This document shows, one piece after another, positions 16,665-26,542 of a stretch of DNA of 64,000 bases. Positions within the stretch are counted from its first letter, which is position 1. Each line of letters opens with the position of its first letter. Position numbers and translations under genes: made by a program. Under the pieces are notes generated by a model that searched no databases, had not been told where the DNA came from, and worked only from the letters and a program-made list of their open reading frames with translations. Source of the stretch: Plantibacter sp. VKM Ac-2880 (GTDB taxonomy: Bacteria > Actinomycetota > Actinomycetes > Actinomycetales > Microbacteriaceae); NCBI RefSeq assembly GCF_015351235.1, contig NZ_JADKSJ010000001.1, positions 2,249,668-2,313,667 of the forward strand, given 5' to 3'.

Positions 16665-18024
16665 GCCCGTATCGAACTCTGACGTCACGCTGATCTCCGG
16701 AGCGACGCTCGCCGACGGGTCACGCACCGACCTCCTCCTGCGCGAAGGACGGATCGCCGAGCTCGGCTCCGGCCTGAGTGCCGCGGGTGCCACCGTCGTC
16801 GATGCGGACGGCCTGCTGGCGCTGCCCGGGCTCGTCGACCTCCACACGCATCTCCGCGAGCCCGGCTTCGAGCAGAGCGAGACGGTGCTCACCGGCACTC
16901 GTGCCGCGGCGGCCGGCGGCTTCACTGCGGTGTTCGCGATGGCCAACACCTCGCCGGTGGCCGACACCGCCGGCGTCGTCGAGCAGGAACGGTCGCTCGG
17001 TGAACTCGCAGGCTACGCCACGGTGCAGCCGATCGGTGCCGTGACGGTCGGACTCGCGGGGGAGCGGCTCGCCGAACTCGGTGCGATGGCCTCCTCGCGC
17101 GCCAAGGTGCGGGTCTTCTCGGACGACGGCCTCTGCGTCTCCGATCCGCTGCTCATGCGCCGCGCGCTGGAGTACGTGAAGGCCTTCGACGGCGTCATCG
17201 CGCAGCACGCGCAGGAACCGCGGCTCACGGTGGGCGCACAGATGAACGAGGGCGCCCTCTCCGGCGAGCTCGGCCTCACGGGCTGGCCCGCGGTCGCCGA
17301 GGAGTCGATCATCGCGCGGGACGTGCTCCTCGCCGAGCACGTCGGTTCCCGCCTGCACATCTGTCACGTCTCGACGGCCGGTTCCGTCGACGTCATCCGG
17401 TGGGCCAAGGCCCGCGGGATCCCCGTCACCGCCGAGGTCACGCCGCACCACCTGCTGCTCACCGAGCAGTCCGTGGCGAGCTACGACGCCCGGTACAAGG
17501 TGAACCCGCCGCTGCGCCGCGCCGAGGACGTCCAGGCACTGCGCGAGGCCCTCGCGGACGGCACGATCGACATCGTCGCGACGGACCACGCACCCCACCC
17601 GGTCGAGGCGAAGGACTGCGAGTGGGACGCCGCGGCGAACGGCATGGTGGGCCTCGAGTCCGCCCTGTCCGTCGTGCACACGTCGATGGTGGCGACCGGG
17701 CTGCTCGACTGGAACGACGTCGCCCGGGTGCTGTCGGCGACGCCGGCGAGGATCGGACGGATCACCGGTCAGGGCTCTCCGATCGAGGTGGGCGCTCCCG
17801 CGGAACTCGTGCTGTACGACACCGCCGCCACCCGGCCGTTCGGCACCGTCGACCTGGCCGGCAAGGGCGTGAACTCGCCCTACCTCGGCTTGGAGCTGCC
17901 CGGCCGGGTCATCGCCACCTTCCACCGGGGCTACGCGACCGTGCTGGACGGCGCCGTGCTGCCGTCGGAGCGGGTCGCGGCCGCCGCACGACGCGCCGCG
18001 CGCTCCGCCGAGGTCGAGCACTGA
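16657..18024 (+). CDS. pyrC: dihydroorotase
   Basis: 455 aa, the class I amidohydrolase form. It cyclises carbamoyl aspartate to dihydroorotate at a binuclear zinc site. Metal ligands are visible: HTHLREPG (His63, His65), HAQEP near 186, HICHVSTAG near 236, and the late Asp in VATDHAPHP near 311. The start is GTG 16657 inside the pyrB end. The last base of its stop is the first base of the next gene's ATG. Confidence 0.97.
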   Translation: MSEPVSNSDVTLISGATLADGSRTDLLLREGRIAELGSGLSAAGATVVDADGLLALPGLVDLHTHLREPGFEQSETVLTGTRAAAAGGFTAVFAMANTSPVADTAGVVEQERSLGELAGYATVQPIGAVTVGLAGERLAELGAMASSRAKVRVFSDDGLCVSDPLLMRRALEYVKAFDGVIAQHAQEPRLTVGAQMNEGALSGELGLTGWPAVAEESIIARDVLLAEHVGSRLHICHVSTAGSVDVIRWAKARGIPVTAEVTPHHLLLTEQSVASYDARYKVNPPLRRAEDVQALREALADGTIDIVATDHAPHPVEAKDCEWDAAANGMVGLESALSVVHTSMVATGLLDWNDVARVLSATPARIGRITGQGSPIEVGAPAELVLYDTAATRPFGTVDLAGKGVNSPYLGLELPGRVIATFHRGYATVLDGAVLPSERVAAAARRAARSAEVEH

Positions 18025-18617
18025 TGGACGGGCGCATCCTCGCCGGTATCCTCGTCGCCGTGTTCCTCCTCGGCGTCCTCGCGCTCATGGCGCTCGCCTG
18101 GCGACGCCGGGTCTCGCGCGACGCCCTGATCGGACCGCTTCCCGAGCTCCCCGAGCCCCGTCCGGTCCCGTCCCTGACGGTCGAGGTGCTCTACGTCGCG
18201 ACCTCGAAACACGATCAGCCGCTCGAGCGTCTGGCCCTCGAAGGCCTGCGCTACCGCTCGCGGGTGACGCTCGAGCTCGGAGCCGCCGGTGTCGTCGTCG
18301 ACGTCCCGAGGGAGCGCCCGACGTTCATCCCGGCGACTCGCATCGTCGGGATCGACCAGACCAACCTCACGATCGACCGGGTCGTCGAGCCGGGCGGGCT
18401 CCTCCGTCTGAGCTGGCACCCCGTCCCGTCCGTGATCGCCGACAGCACCTTCCGCGTCCTCGAGCAGGCCGACCGCGCCCGCATCATCGACGCCGTCACG
18501 AGCATCATCCCCGCCGCGGACGCCGGACTCCGGCCGACCGGCACCCCAGACACCGTCGTCGAGGCCTCCTCGACCGACGACCGCACCCCACCGCCTCACG
18601 AGAGGGCTCGACCATGA
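18024..18617 (+). CDS. membrane-anchored PH-like domain protein of the pyr operon
   Basis: 197 aa. One N-terminal membrane helix (about 5-27) is followed by a soluble beta-rich domain (about 55-165) with the look of a bacterial PH-like fold: [36 protein letters not shown] and LRLSWHP. The C-terminal 30 residues are Thr/Pro-rich and probably disordered. A protein at the same position, between pyrC and carA, occurs in M. tuberculosis (Rv1382). Its role is unknown; stop-start overlaps on both sides (ATGA-type) make it a genuine member of the operon. Confidence 0.82.
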   Translation: MDGRILAGILVAVFLLGVLALMALAWRRRVSRDALIGPLPELPEPRPVPSLTVEVLYVATSKHDQPLERLALEGLRYRSRVTLELGAAGVVVDVPRERPTFIPATRIVGIDQTNLTIDRVVEPGGLLRLSWHPVPSVIADSTFRVLEQADRARIIDAVTSIIPAADAGLRPTGTPDTVVEASSTDDRTPPPHERARP

Positions 18618-19780
18618 CCTCCTTCACCCCACCCAGTCCAGCGGTACTCGTCCTCGAGGACGGCAACCGGTACGTCGGGCACGCCTACGGTGCGACCGGC
18701 CGCACCCTCGGCGAGGTCGTCTTCGCGACCGGCATGACCGGCTACCAGGAGACGCTGACCGACCCGTCCTACGCCGGCCAGATCGTCCTCATGACGGCGC
18801 CGCACATCGGCAACACCGGCGTCAACCGTGAGGACATGGAGTCCGCCCGCGTCTGGGTCGCCGGGTACGTGGTGCGCGACGCCTCGCGCGTCGTCTCCAA
18901 CTTCCGTGCCGACCGCTCGCTCGACGACGAACTCGTCCAGGACGGCGTCGTGGGCATCAGCGGCATCGACACGCGCGCGGTGACCCGCCACATCCGTTCC
19001 GCCGGCTCCATGCGCGGCGGCGTGTTCTCCGGCGAGGACTTCGAGCTCTCCGGCGCCGAGCAGCTCAGTCTCGTCCGCGCCGGCGCGCAGATGGCCGGTC
19101 TCAACCTGTCCGGTCAGGTCTCCACCACCGAGCAGTACACCGTCGAGGCGGTGGGCGAGCGCGTCGGTTCCGTCGCGGTCCTCGACCTCGGCGTCAAGAC
19201 CTCGACGCTCAACCACCTCGCCGCCCGCGGCTTCGACGTCGTGGTGCTGCCGCAGTCGGTGACCTCGGCCGAGGTCCTCGCACTCGAGCCCTCCGCCCTG
19301 TTCTTCTCGAACGGCCCCGGCGACCCCGCTGCCAGCGACGCGCACGTCGCGCTGCTGCAGGACGTGCTCCGGGCCGGCGTGCCGTACTTCGGGATCTGCT
19401 TCGGCAACCAGCTGCTGGGCCGCGCGCTCGGCTTCGACACCTACAAGCTGCCCTTCGGGCACCGCGGGATCAACCAGCCGGTCCTCGACAAGGCGACCGG
19501 TCGGGTGGAGATCACCTCCCAGAACCACGGGTTCGCGGTCGACCTGCCCATCGAGGGCCGTCACGAGACGCCTGCCGGGTTCGGCCTCGCCGAGGTCAGC
19601 CACTACAGCCTGAACGACGAGGTCGTCGAAGGCATCAACTGCATCGACATCCCCGCCTTCTCGGTCCAGTACCACCCGGAGTCCGCCTCCGGTCCGCACG
19701 ACGCGGTCTACCTGTTCGACCGGTTCCGCGACCTTGTGACCGGCCACGCCACCACTTCCAGCACCAAGGAGAACAACTAG
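18614..19780 (+). CDS. carA: carbamoyl-phosphate synthase, small (glutaminase) subunit
   Basis: 388 aa. It releases ammonia from glutamine for CarB. The N-terminal CPSase small domain (1-150) has [17 protein letters not shown], and the class I glutamine amidotransferase domain has the nucleophile Cys262 in [12 protein letters not shown], with the catalytic His and Glu in [11 protein letters not shown] near the C-terminus. The ATG overlaps the previous stop, and AAGGAG near the end serves carB. In the pyr operon it supplies carbamoyl phosphate for pyrB; arginine synthesis must share it. Confidence 0.98.
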   Translation: MTSFTPPSPAVLVLEDGNRYVGHAYGATGRTLGEVVFATGMTGYQETLTDPSYAGQIVLMTAPHIGNTGVNREDMESARVWVAGYVVRDASRVVSNFRADRSLDDELVQDGVVGISGIDTRAVTRHIRSAGSMRGGVFSGEDFELSGAEQLSLVRAGAQMAGLNLSGQVSTTEQYTVEAVGERVGSVAVLDLGVKTSTLNHLAARGFDVVVLPQSVTSAEVLALEPSALFFSNGPGDPAASDAHVALLQDVLRAGVPYFGICFGNQLLGRALGFDTYKLPFGHRGINQPVLDKATGRVEITSQNHGFAVDLPIEGRHETPAGFGLAEVSHYSLNDEVVEGINCIDIPAFSVQYHPESASGPHDAVYLFDRFRDLVTGHATTSSTKENN

Positions 19781-22700
19781 TGCCCAAGCGCGACGACATC
19801 AACAGCGTCCTCGTCATCGGCTCCGGGCCGATCGTCATCGGGCAGGCCGCGGAGTTCGACTACTCGGGCACCCAGGCCTGTCGGGTGCTGCGCGAGGAGG
19901 GCGTCCGCGTCATCCTCGTCAACTCGAACCCGGCGACGATCATGACCGACCCCGACTTCGCCGACGCGACCTACGTCGAGCCGATCACGTGGCAGGTCAT
20001 CGAGACGATCATCGCGAAGGAGAAGCCCGACGCCATCCTCCCGACGCTCGGCGGCCAGACGGCCCTCAACGCGGCGATCCAGCTCCACGAGCACGGGATC
20101 CTCGAGAAGTACGACGTCGAGCTCATCGGCGCGAACTTCGAGGCGATCAACAAGGGCGAGGACCGCCAGATCTTCAAGCAGCTCGTCCTCGACGCCGGCG
20201 CCGACGTGGCCCGCTCGTACATCGCCCACACGGTCGAGGAGGCCGTCGGCTACGCCGAGGACCTCGGCTACCCGCTCGTCGTCCGTCCCTCGTTCACCAT
20301 GGGCGGTCTCGGCTCCGGCTTCGCGTACACCGAGGCGGAGCTCCGGCGGATCGTCGGCGACGGCCTGCACCAGAGCCCGACCACCGAGGTGCTCCTCGAG
20401 GAGTCGATCCTCGGTTGGAAGGAGTACGAGCTCGAACTCATGCGCGACACGGCCGACAACACCGTCGTCGTCTGCTCGATCGAGAACGTCGACCCCGTCG
20501 GGGTCCACACGGGAGACTCGATCACGGTGGCTCCCGCCCTGACGCTCACCGACCGTGAGTACCAGAAGCTCCGCGACATCGGCATCGACATCATCCGCGC
20601 CGTCGGTGTCGACACCGGTGGTTGCAACATCCAGTTCGCGGTCGACCCGGCCGACGGCCGCATCATCGTCATCGAGATGAACCCCCGCGTCTCCCGCTCG
20701 AGCGCCCTCGCCTCGAAGGCGACCGGCTTCCCGATCGCGAAGATCGCGGCGAAGCTGGCCATCGGCTACCGTCTCGACGAGATCCCGAACGACATCACCA
20801 AGGTCACCCCGGCGAGCTTCGAGCCCACGCTCGACTACGTGGTCGTCAAGGTCCCGCGCTTCGCGTTCGAGAAGTTCCCGGCCGCGGACCCGACGCTGAC
20901 CACGACCATGAAGTCGGTGGGCGAGGCGATGGCGATCGGCCGCAACTACGCCACGGCCCTCCAGAAGGCGCTCCGCTCGCTCGAGAAGCGCGGCTCCAGC
21001 TTCCACTGGGGCGAGGAGCCCCGCAGCGCCGACGAGCTGCTCGAGATCTCGAAGACGCCGACCGACGGCCGCATCGTCGTGGTCCAGCAGGCGCTCCGGA
21101 TGGGTGCGACCGCCGAGCAGGTCTTCGAGGCGACCAAGATCGACCCCTGGTTCATCGACCAGATCGTCCTCATCAACGACGTCGCCGAGTGGATCGCCGC
21201 AGCCGAACGCCTCGACACCGAGGTGCTCCGGACCGCCAAGAACCACGGCTTCTCCGACGCGCAGATCGGTCAGCTGCGCGGTTTCGGCGAGCAGGAGGTC
21301 AGAGAGGTCCGGCACATCCTCGGCGTGCGTCCCGTGTACAAGACGGTCGACACCTGCGCCGGGGAGTTCCCCGCCCTCACGCCGTACCACTACTCCAGCT
21401 ACGACACGGAGACCGAGGTGGTCGCGAGCGACCGTCGCAAGGTGGTCATCCTCGGCTCCGGTCCCAACCGGATCGGTCAGGGCATCGAGTTCGACTACTC
21501 CTGTGTGCACGCCTCGTTCGCGCTGCAGGCCGCCGGCTTCGAGACCATCATGATCAACTGCAACCCCGAGACGGTCTCCACGGACTACGACACGAGCGAC
21601 CGCCTGTACTTCGAGCCGCTCACGCTCGAAGACGTGCTCGAGGTCATCCACGCGGAGAGCGAGTCCGGCGAGCTCGTCGGGGTCGTCGTCCAGCTGGGCG
21701 GTCAGACGGCCCTCGGCCTCGCGAAGGGGCTTGAAGCCGCCGGCGTCCCGATCCTCGGCACCACGCCGACCGCCATCGACCTCGCCGAGGAGCGCGGACA
21801 GTTCCAGCAGATCCTCGACGCCGCCGGGCTCGTCGCACCGAAGAACGGCACCGCCGTCGAGATCGAGGGCGCCCTTCGGGTCGCCGAGGAGATCGGCTAC
21901 CCGGTCCTCGTGCGTCCGAGCTTCGTCCTCGGCGGTCGCGGCATGGAGATCATCTACGACAGCGCTTCGCTGAAGGACTACTTCGTGCGCATCGAGGACC
22001 AGGGCATCGTGGGCCCGGCGCAGCCGCTGCTCGTCGACCACTTCCTCGACGACGCGATCGAGATCGACGTGGACGCCCTGTTCGACGGTGAGGAACTCTA
22101 CATCGGCGGTGTGATGGAGCACATCGAGGAGGCCGGGATCCACTCGGGCGACTCCAGCTGCACCCTGCCTCCGGTCTCCCTCGGCCGTGCCGAGATCGAC
22201 CGGGTCCGCACCGCCACGCTCGCGATCGCCCAGGGGATCGGTGTCCGCGGCCTGCTCAACGTGCAGTTCGCCATCGGCGCCGGCATCCTCTACGTGATCG
22301 AGGCCAACCCGCGGGCCTCCCGCACCGTGCCGTTCGTCTCGAAGGCGCTCGGCATCCCGCTGGCGAAGGCCGCATCCCTCATCATGACCGGAGCGACGGT
22401 CGCCGAACTCAAGGACTCGGGACTCCTGCCCCCGGTCGACGGGTCGCGCGTGCCGATCGACTCACCGGTGTCCGTGAAGGAGGCCGTGCTGCCCTTCAAG
22501 CGGTTCCGCACGAAGGACGGCCAGATCGTCGATAGTGTGCTCGGGCCGGAGATGCGCTCCACCGGCGAGGTGATGGGCATCGACAAGGACTTCCCGCGCG
22601 CGTTCGCGAAGAGCCAGGAGGCGGCGTACGGCGGCCTGCCCTCGAGCGGCACGGTGTTCGTCTCGGTCTCCGACCGCGACAAGCGCTCGATCATCCTCCC

Positions 22701-23070
22701 GGTGCTCCGCCTCCAGCAGCTCGGCTTCGACATCCTCGCGACCGACGGCACGGCGGAGGTCCTGAACCGGAACGGCATCAGCGCGCGCACGGTCCGCAAG
22801 TACAGCGAGACGACCGCGGCGGGGGAGGACGACTCGATCGTCGACCTCATCAACCGTGACGAGGTCGACATGGTCATCAACACGCCGAGTGGCCGGTCCG
22901 CCCGCGCGGACGGCTACGAGATCCGCGCGGCCGCGGTCGCTGCGGACAAGCCGCTCTTCACGACGATCGCGCAGTTGACGGCCGCGGTCGGCTCCTTCGA
23001 GGCACTCGGCGGGGGCTTCGAGGTCCGTTCCCTCCAGGAGTACGCGCTCGATCGGGCTGCACGCTCGTGA
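19780..23070 (+). CDS. carB: carbamoyl-phosphate synthase, large subunit
   Basis: 1096 aa, full length. It makes carbamoyl phosphate from bicarbonate, ammonia and two ATP. Two homologous ATP-grasp halves are seen: the first starts [22 protein letters not shown] (residues 8-30), the second [20 protein letters not shown] (about 555-575). The C-terminal MGS-like allosteric domain (about 950-1070) has [13 protein letters not shown] and NTPSG. The GTG start overlaps the last base of the carA TAG, with AAGGAG eight nt upstream. The 3' end overlaps pyrF. Confidence 0.98.
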   Translation: MPKRDDINSVLVIGSGPIVIGQAAEFDYSGTQACRVLREEGVRVILVNSNPATIMTDPDFADATYVEPITWQVIETIIAKEKPDAILPTLGGQTALNAAIQLHEHGILEKYDVELIGANFEAINKGEDRQIFKQLVLDAGADVARSYIAHTVEEAVGYAEDLGYPLVVRPSFTMGGLGSGFAYTEAELRRIVGDGLHQSPTTEVLLEESILGWKEYELELMRDTADNTVVVCSIENVDPVGVHTGDSITVAPALTLTDREYQKLRDIGIDIIRAVGVDTGGCNIQFAVDPADGRIIVIEMNPRVSRSSALASKATGFPIAKIAAKLAIGYRLDEIPNDITKVTPASFEPTLDYVVVKVPRFAFEKFPAADPTLTTTMKSVGEAMAIGRNYATALQKALRSLEKRGSSFHWGEEPRSADELLEISKTPTDGRIVVVQQALRMGATAEQVFEATKIDPWFIDQIVLINDVAEWIAAAERLDTEVLRTAKNHGFSDAQIGQLRGFGEQEVREVRHILGVRPVYKTVDTCAGEFPALTPYHYSSYDTETEVVASDRRKVVILGSGPNRIGQGIEFDYSCVHASFALQAAGFETIMINCNPETVSTDYDTSDRLYFEPLTLEDVLEVIHAESESGELVGVVVQLGGQTALGLAKGLEAAGVPILGTTPTAIDLAEERGQFQQILDAAGLVAPKNGTAVEIEGALRVAEEIGYPVLVRPSFVLGGRGMEIIYDSASLKDYFVRIEDQGIVGPAQPLLVDHFLDDAIEIDVDALFDGEELYIGGVMEHIEEAGIHSGDSSCTLPPVSLGRAEIDRVRTATLAIAQGIGVRGLLNVQFAIGAGILYVIEANPRASRTVPFVSKALGIPLAKAASLIMTGATVAELKDSGLLPPVDGSRVPIDSPVSVKEAVLPFKRFRTKDGQIVDSVLGPEMRSTGEVMGIDKDFPRAFAKSQEAAYGGLPSSGTVFVSVSDRDKRSIILPVLRLQQLGFDILATDGTAEVLNRNGISARTVRKYSETTAAGEDDSIVDLINRDEVDMVINTPSGRSARADGYEIRAAAVAADKPLFTTIAQLTAAVGSFEALGGGFEVRSLQEYALDRAARS

Positions 23071-23912
23071 CGGCTTCCTTCGGAACCCGGCTGGACGAGG
23101 TCTTCGTCCGGTCGGGTCGGCTCTGCGTCGGCATCGATCCGCACCGCTTCCTGCTCAAGGCGTGGGGTCTGCCCGACACCGCAGCCGGCGCCGGGGCCTT
23201 CGGGCTGGCCGTCGTCGAGGCGACCGCGGGCCGGGCCGGCATCGTCAAGCCGCAGGTGGCGTTCTTCGAACGGTTCGGGTCGGCGGGCTACGTCGCACTG
23301 GAGGGTGTCCTCGCCGCGGCACGCGACGCCGGACTCCTCGTGATCGGCGATGCGAAGCGCGGTGAGATCGGCACGAGCATGGAGGGGTATGCCGAGGCCT
23401 GGCTGACGCCGGGGTCCCCGCTCGAAGTCGACGCCCTCACCGTGAACCCGTACCTGGGTTTCGGCTCGCTCCAGCCGGCGCTCGAGCTCGCCGAACACGA
23501 GGGCAAGGGACTGTTCGTGCTCACGGCGACCTCGAATCCCGAAGGACACGACGTCCAGCTCGCCGAGGACGGTACCGGTACGACCGTCGCAGCGTTGATC
23601 CTCGAGGAGATCGACCATTGGAACCGGCGGCACCACCCCGGTTCGACCGGGTCGATCGGTGCCGTCATCGGTGCGACGCTCCACCCCGAGGAGTTCGGCC
23701 TGACCGAGGTGCCGCTCTCATCGGTCGTCCCGATCCTCGCACCCGGCTTCGGCCATCAGGGTGCAGCGGTCGCCGACCTCGAGTCCATCTACGGCGACCT
23801 CGCTCCAGGCGTCATCGTCTCCGAGTCCCGCAGCATCCTCGCTGCCGGACCCTCGGGGATCGCGGACGCCGTCGAGCGCTCCGCCGCAGCCGTGAGGAGC
23901 GCCCGTGGTTGA
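23067..23912 (+). CDS. pyrF: orotidine 5'-phosphate decarboxylase, type 2
   Basis: 281 aa, the longer type 2 subfamily usual in actinobacteria. It converts OMP to UMP. Seen are VGIDPH (21-26), [11 protein letters not shown] (61-71), and the catalytic DAKRGEIG with Lys97. The GTG start overlaps the carB stop (GTGA) and the gene overlaps gmk by eight nt. pyrD and pyrE are not in the window and must lie elsewhere. Confidence 0.96.
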   Translation: MTASFGTRLDEVFVRSGRLCVGIDPHRFLLKAWGLPDTAAGAGAFGLAVVEATAGRAGIVKPQVAFFERFGSAGYVALEGVLAAARDAGLLVIGDAKRGEIGTSMEGYAEAWLTPGSPLEVDALTVNPYLGFGSLQPALELAEHEGKGLFVLTATSNPEGHDVQLAEDGTGTTVAALILEEIDHWNRRHHPGSTGSIGAVIGATLHPEEFGLTEVPLSSVVPILAPGFGHQGAAVADLESIYGDLAPGVIVSESRSILAAGPSGIADAVERSAAAVRSARG

Positions 23913-24819
23913 CCAGGAACCGGACCAGCGCGCGAGGAACATGCCGGAGGTCGACCGCGCAGCCGCCTCCCGGGAGGCCGTGCGCAAGCGCCGCGCGCGC
24001 GCCACTGTGAAGGCCTCCATCGCCTCGGGCGCGCGCACGCCGCTCGAGGTCCTCGACGCCGCGACGGCCGAGCCGGACGGTATCGAAGGCGGCGTCCGCG
24101 TCACCGAGTACCTCCTGAGCATCCCGAGTATCGGGGTCACGAAGCTCGGGCGCATCCTCGAATCGCTCGGTATCTCCTCCGTCAAACGCCTCGGCGGACT
24201 CGGCCGACTGCAGCGGGAACGCCTCCGCGCGTTCATCGCGGAACGGTACCCGGGCACGACCCGCAGCCGACTCGTGGTGCTCGCCGGCCCGACGGCCGTC
24301 GGCAAGGGCACGGTCGCGGCCTACATCCGCGACCACTATCCGGAGGTGCACCTCTCCGTCTCCGCCACGACGCGGAAGCCGCGCCCGGGTGAACAGCACG
24401 AGGTCAACTACTACTTCGTGGACGACGACGAGTTCGACGGGCTCATCGCCGGCGACCGGCTGCTCGAGTACGCGACGGTGCACAACGCGTACCGCTACGG
24501 CACGCCGCGCGAGCCGATCGAGCGTGCCCTCGCCGCCGGAGACAGCGCGCTCCTGGAGATCGACATCCAGGGCGCCAGGCAGGTCAGGGCGGCGATGCCG
24601 GAGGCGACCCTGGTCTTCCTCCTCCCGCCGAGCTGGGACGAACTCGTCCGTCGGCTCGTGGGTCGGGGCACCGAGGACGAGGAGGAACGGGAGCGTAGAC
24701 TGCGCACAGCGAAGGTCGAACTGGCCGCTGCCGACGAGTTCGACCACCGTGTCGTGAACGACGACGTGGCCCGTGCGGCCCAAGAGGTCGTAGACTTGAT
24801 GAAGATTCACGGGGATTGA
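23905..24819 (+). CDS. gmk: mIHF-guanylate kinase fusion protein
   Basis: 304 aa, about 100 longer than a stand-alone guanylate kinase. Residues about 25-113 match the actinobacterial integration host factor (mIHF), with [20 protein letters not shown] (66-85) and [16 protein letters not shown] (88-103), the helix-two-turn-helix DNA-binding part. Residues about 121-304 are guanylate kinase: P-loop GPTAVGKGT (128-136), [11 protein letters not shown] and [11 protein letters not shown]. It phosphorylates GMP to GDP. In mycobacteria mIHF and gmk are separate neighbours (Rv1388-Rv1389); here the frame is continuous with no stop. It may bind DNA and make GDP, or be cut after translation. Confidence 0.95.
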   Translation: MVDQEPDQRARNMPEVDRAAASREAVRKRRARATVKASIASGARTPLEVLDAATAEPDGIEGGVRVTEYLLSIPSIGVTKLGRILESLGISSVKRLGGLGRLQRERLRAFIAERYPGTTRSRLVVLAGPTAVGKGTVAAYIRDHYPEVHLSVSATTRKPRPGEQHEVNYYFVDDDEFDGLIAGDRLLEYATVHNAYRYGTPREPIERALAAGDSALLEIDIQGARQVRAAMPEATLVFLLPPSWDELVRRLVGRGTEDEEERERRLRTAKVELAAADEFDHRVVNDDVARAAQEVVDLMKIHGD

Positions 24820-24887
24820 CGTCCGACGCGCACCCCGCATCGATCAGATCTTCCCCGAACACAACCACACGAGGAGTGTGAACCTGC

Positions 24888-25145
24888 ATGGCTGACAAGC
24901 TCAAGGGCATCATCGATCCGCCCATCGACTCCCTGCTCACCAAGGTCGAGTCCAAGTACGCGCTCGTGATCTTCGCGTCCAAGCGCGCGCGCCAGATCAA
25001 CGACTACTACGCCGACCTCCACGAGGGCAGCCTGTTCGACAACGTCGGGCCGCTGGTCGACTCGTCCGTCGAGGACAAGCCGCTCTCCATCGCGATGCAC
25101 GAGATCAACGAGGACAAGCTCCAGATCAAGCCGATCGCCGAGTAG
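24888..25145 (+). CDS. rpoZ: DNA-directed RNA polymerase subunit omega
   Basis: 85 aa. Omega binds the beta' C-terminus and assists polymerase assembly. The protein reads [20 protein letters not shown] then RARQINDYY, the conserved MxKxxSRYxLVxxAAKRARQI region of the family, and ends with [14 protein letters not shown]. The start is an ATG; GAGGAG lies 14 nt upstream, somewhat far. It follows gmk by 68 nt, the usual gmk-rpoZ pair. A perfect inverted repeat follows, and coaBC, often next, is absent. Confidence 0.95.
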   Translation: MADKLKGIIDPPIDSLLTKVESKYALVIFASKRARQINDYYADLHEGSLFDNVGPLVDSSVEDKPLSIAMHEINEDKLQIKPIAE

Positions 25146-25154
25146 CACCCTCAC

Positions 25155-25199
25155 CACGACGAATCCGCCGGGCGCGAGACGACCGGCGGATTCGTCGTG
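25155..25199 (+). terminator. rpoZ terminator: perfect 17-bp inverted repeat
   Basis: CACGACGAATCCGCCGG (25155-25171) is repeated exactly inverted at 25183-25199, with an 11-nt loop, ten nt after the rpoZ stop. The tail is TCCGGGC with no U run. Confidence 0.85.
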
Positions 25200-25265
25200 T
25201 CCGGGCACGGCGTGCCGCCGATGACGTCCCGCGTCACGGACGGATGCCACGTCGGAGGCCTGGGC

Positions 25266-25271
25266 TAGAGT
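25266..25271 (+). promoter_or_regulatory. -10 hexamer of the metK promoter
   Basis: TAGAGT lies 75 nt before the metK ATG. The 70-nt leader shows no recognisable SAM riboswitch. GACGGGAGA precedes the start as a ribosome binding site. Confidence 0.45.
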
Positions 25272-25346
25272 GATGAAGGCTCTGGCCTCGACGTCTGCGA
25301 CGGCCGCCCCTCCACCTCCGCTCCACCACTTCCGACGGGAGACCGC

Positions 25347-26540
25347 ATGACCGAGCTGCGCCTGTTCACCTCCGAATCCGTGACCGAGGGCCACCCCGAC
25401 AAGATCTGCGACCAGATCTCGGACAGCATCCTCGACGCACTCCTCGAGGTGGATCCGCGCAGCCGAGTCGCCGTCGAGACGCTCGTCACCACCGGCCTCG
25501 TCCACGTCGCCGGTGAAGTCTCCACGAGCGGCTACGTCGACATCCCGACGATCGTCCGCGACCGCATCCGTGCGATCGGATACACCTCGTCGGACATCGG
25601 CTTCGACGGGGACTCCTGCGGGGTCAGCGTATCGATCGGCTCCCAGTCCGCCGACATCGCCGCAGGGGTCGATCACGCCTTCGAGTCCCGCGAGCAGTCC
25701 AGCGTGGACGCCTACGACCTCCAGGGTGCGGGCGACCAGGGCATCATGTTCGGGTTCGCGACGACCGAGACGCCGCAGTACATGCCGCTTCCGAGCTGGA
25801 TCGCGCACCGCCTGGCCGAGCGACTCGCCGAGGTCCGCAAGTCGGGCCAGCTCGACTACCTGCGTCCGGACGGCAAGACCCAGGTCACCATCGGCTACGA
25901 GGGGTTCATCCCGAAGACGGTCGAGACCGTCGTCGTGTCGACCCAGCACCGACCGGGTGTCTCGACGGAGCAGCTGCGTCGCGACGTCCAGCGCCACGTC
26001 ATCGAGCCGGTCCTCGCGACCGTCGAACTCGACAGCTCGAACGTCACCCACCTGATCAACCCGACCGGCATCTTCGTCGTCGGTGGCCCCATGGGCGACG
26101 CCGGCCTCACCGGACGCAAGATCATCATCGACACCTACGGTGGCGCGGCGCGTCATGGCGGCGGCGCGTTCAGCGGTAAGGACCCGTCGAAGGTCGACCG
26201 CTCGGCCGCGTACGCGATGCGATGGGTCGCGAAGAACGCCGTGGCCGCCGGCTTCGCGGAGCGCCTCGAGGTGCAGGTCGCCTATGCCATCGGCAAGGCG
26301 GCGCCGGTCGGGCTCTACGTCGAGACGTTCGGAACGGCACACGTGCCCGAAGCCGACATCACCCGAGCGATCCGGGATGTCTTCGACCTCCGGCCCGCCG
26401 CGATCATCGCCGACCTCGACCTCATCCGGCCCATCTACGCCGCCACCGCCGCCTACGGGCACTTCGGCCGCGAGCTCCCCGACTTCACCTGGGAGCGTCT
26501 CGACCGGGTGGAGGCGTTGCGGTCAGCAGCCGGGCTCTAG
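25347..26540 (+). CDS. metK: S-adenosylmethionine synthase
   Basis: 397 aa. It makes SAM from methionine and ATP. All three repeated domains are present: [20 protein letters not shown] (about 8-27) with the catalytic His, [13 protein letters not shown] around residue 130, and the P-loop-like [19 protein letters not shown] around 270. The ATG has GGGAG about seven nt upstream. priA follows after two nt, so the two are probably cotranscribed. Confidence 0.98.
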   Translation: MTELRLFTSESVTEGHPDKICDQISDSILDALLEVDPRSRVAVETLVTTGLVHVAGEVSTSGYVDIPTIVRDRIRAIGYTSSDIGFDGDSCGVSVSIGSQSADIAAGVDHAFESREQSSVDAYDLQGAGDQGIMFGFATTETPQYMPLPSWIAHRLAERLAEVRKSGQLDYLRPDGKTQVTIGYEGFIPKTVETVVVSTQHRPGVSTEQLRRDVQRHVIEPVLATVELDSSNVTHLINPTGIFVVGGPMGDAGLTGRKIIIDTYGGAARHGGGAFSGKDPSKVDRSAAYAMRWVAKNAVAAGFAERLEVQVAYAIGKAAPVGLYVETFGTAHVPEADITRAIRDVFDLRPAAIIADLDLIRPIYAATAAYGHFGRELPDFTWERLDRVEALRSAAGL

Positions 26541-26542
26541 TC

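Noticed and set aside
19777-22143. Minus-strand open frame of 788 codons opposite carB
   Set aside because: Antisense shadow of carB; it has no family features and no promoter or ribosome binding site.
23905-24819. Assembly error joining separate mIHF and gmk genes
   Set aside because: The frame is uninterrupted, the linker has normal codon use, and both ends keep their family motifs, so a true fusion is the simpler reading, although resequencing would settle it.
25272-25346. SAM riboswitch before metK
   Set aside because: The 70-nt leader lacks the conserved cores of known SAM riboswitch classes and is too short for most.
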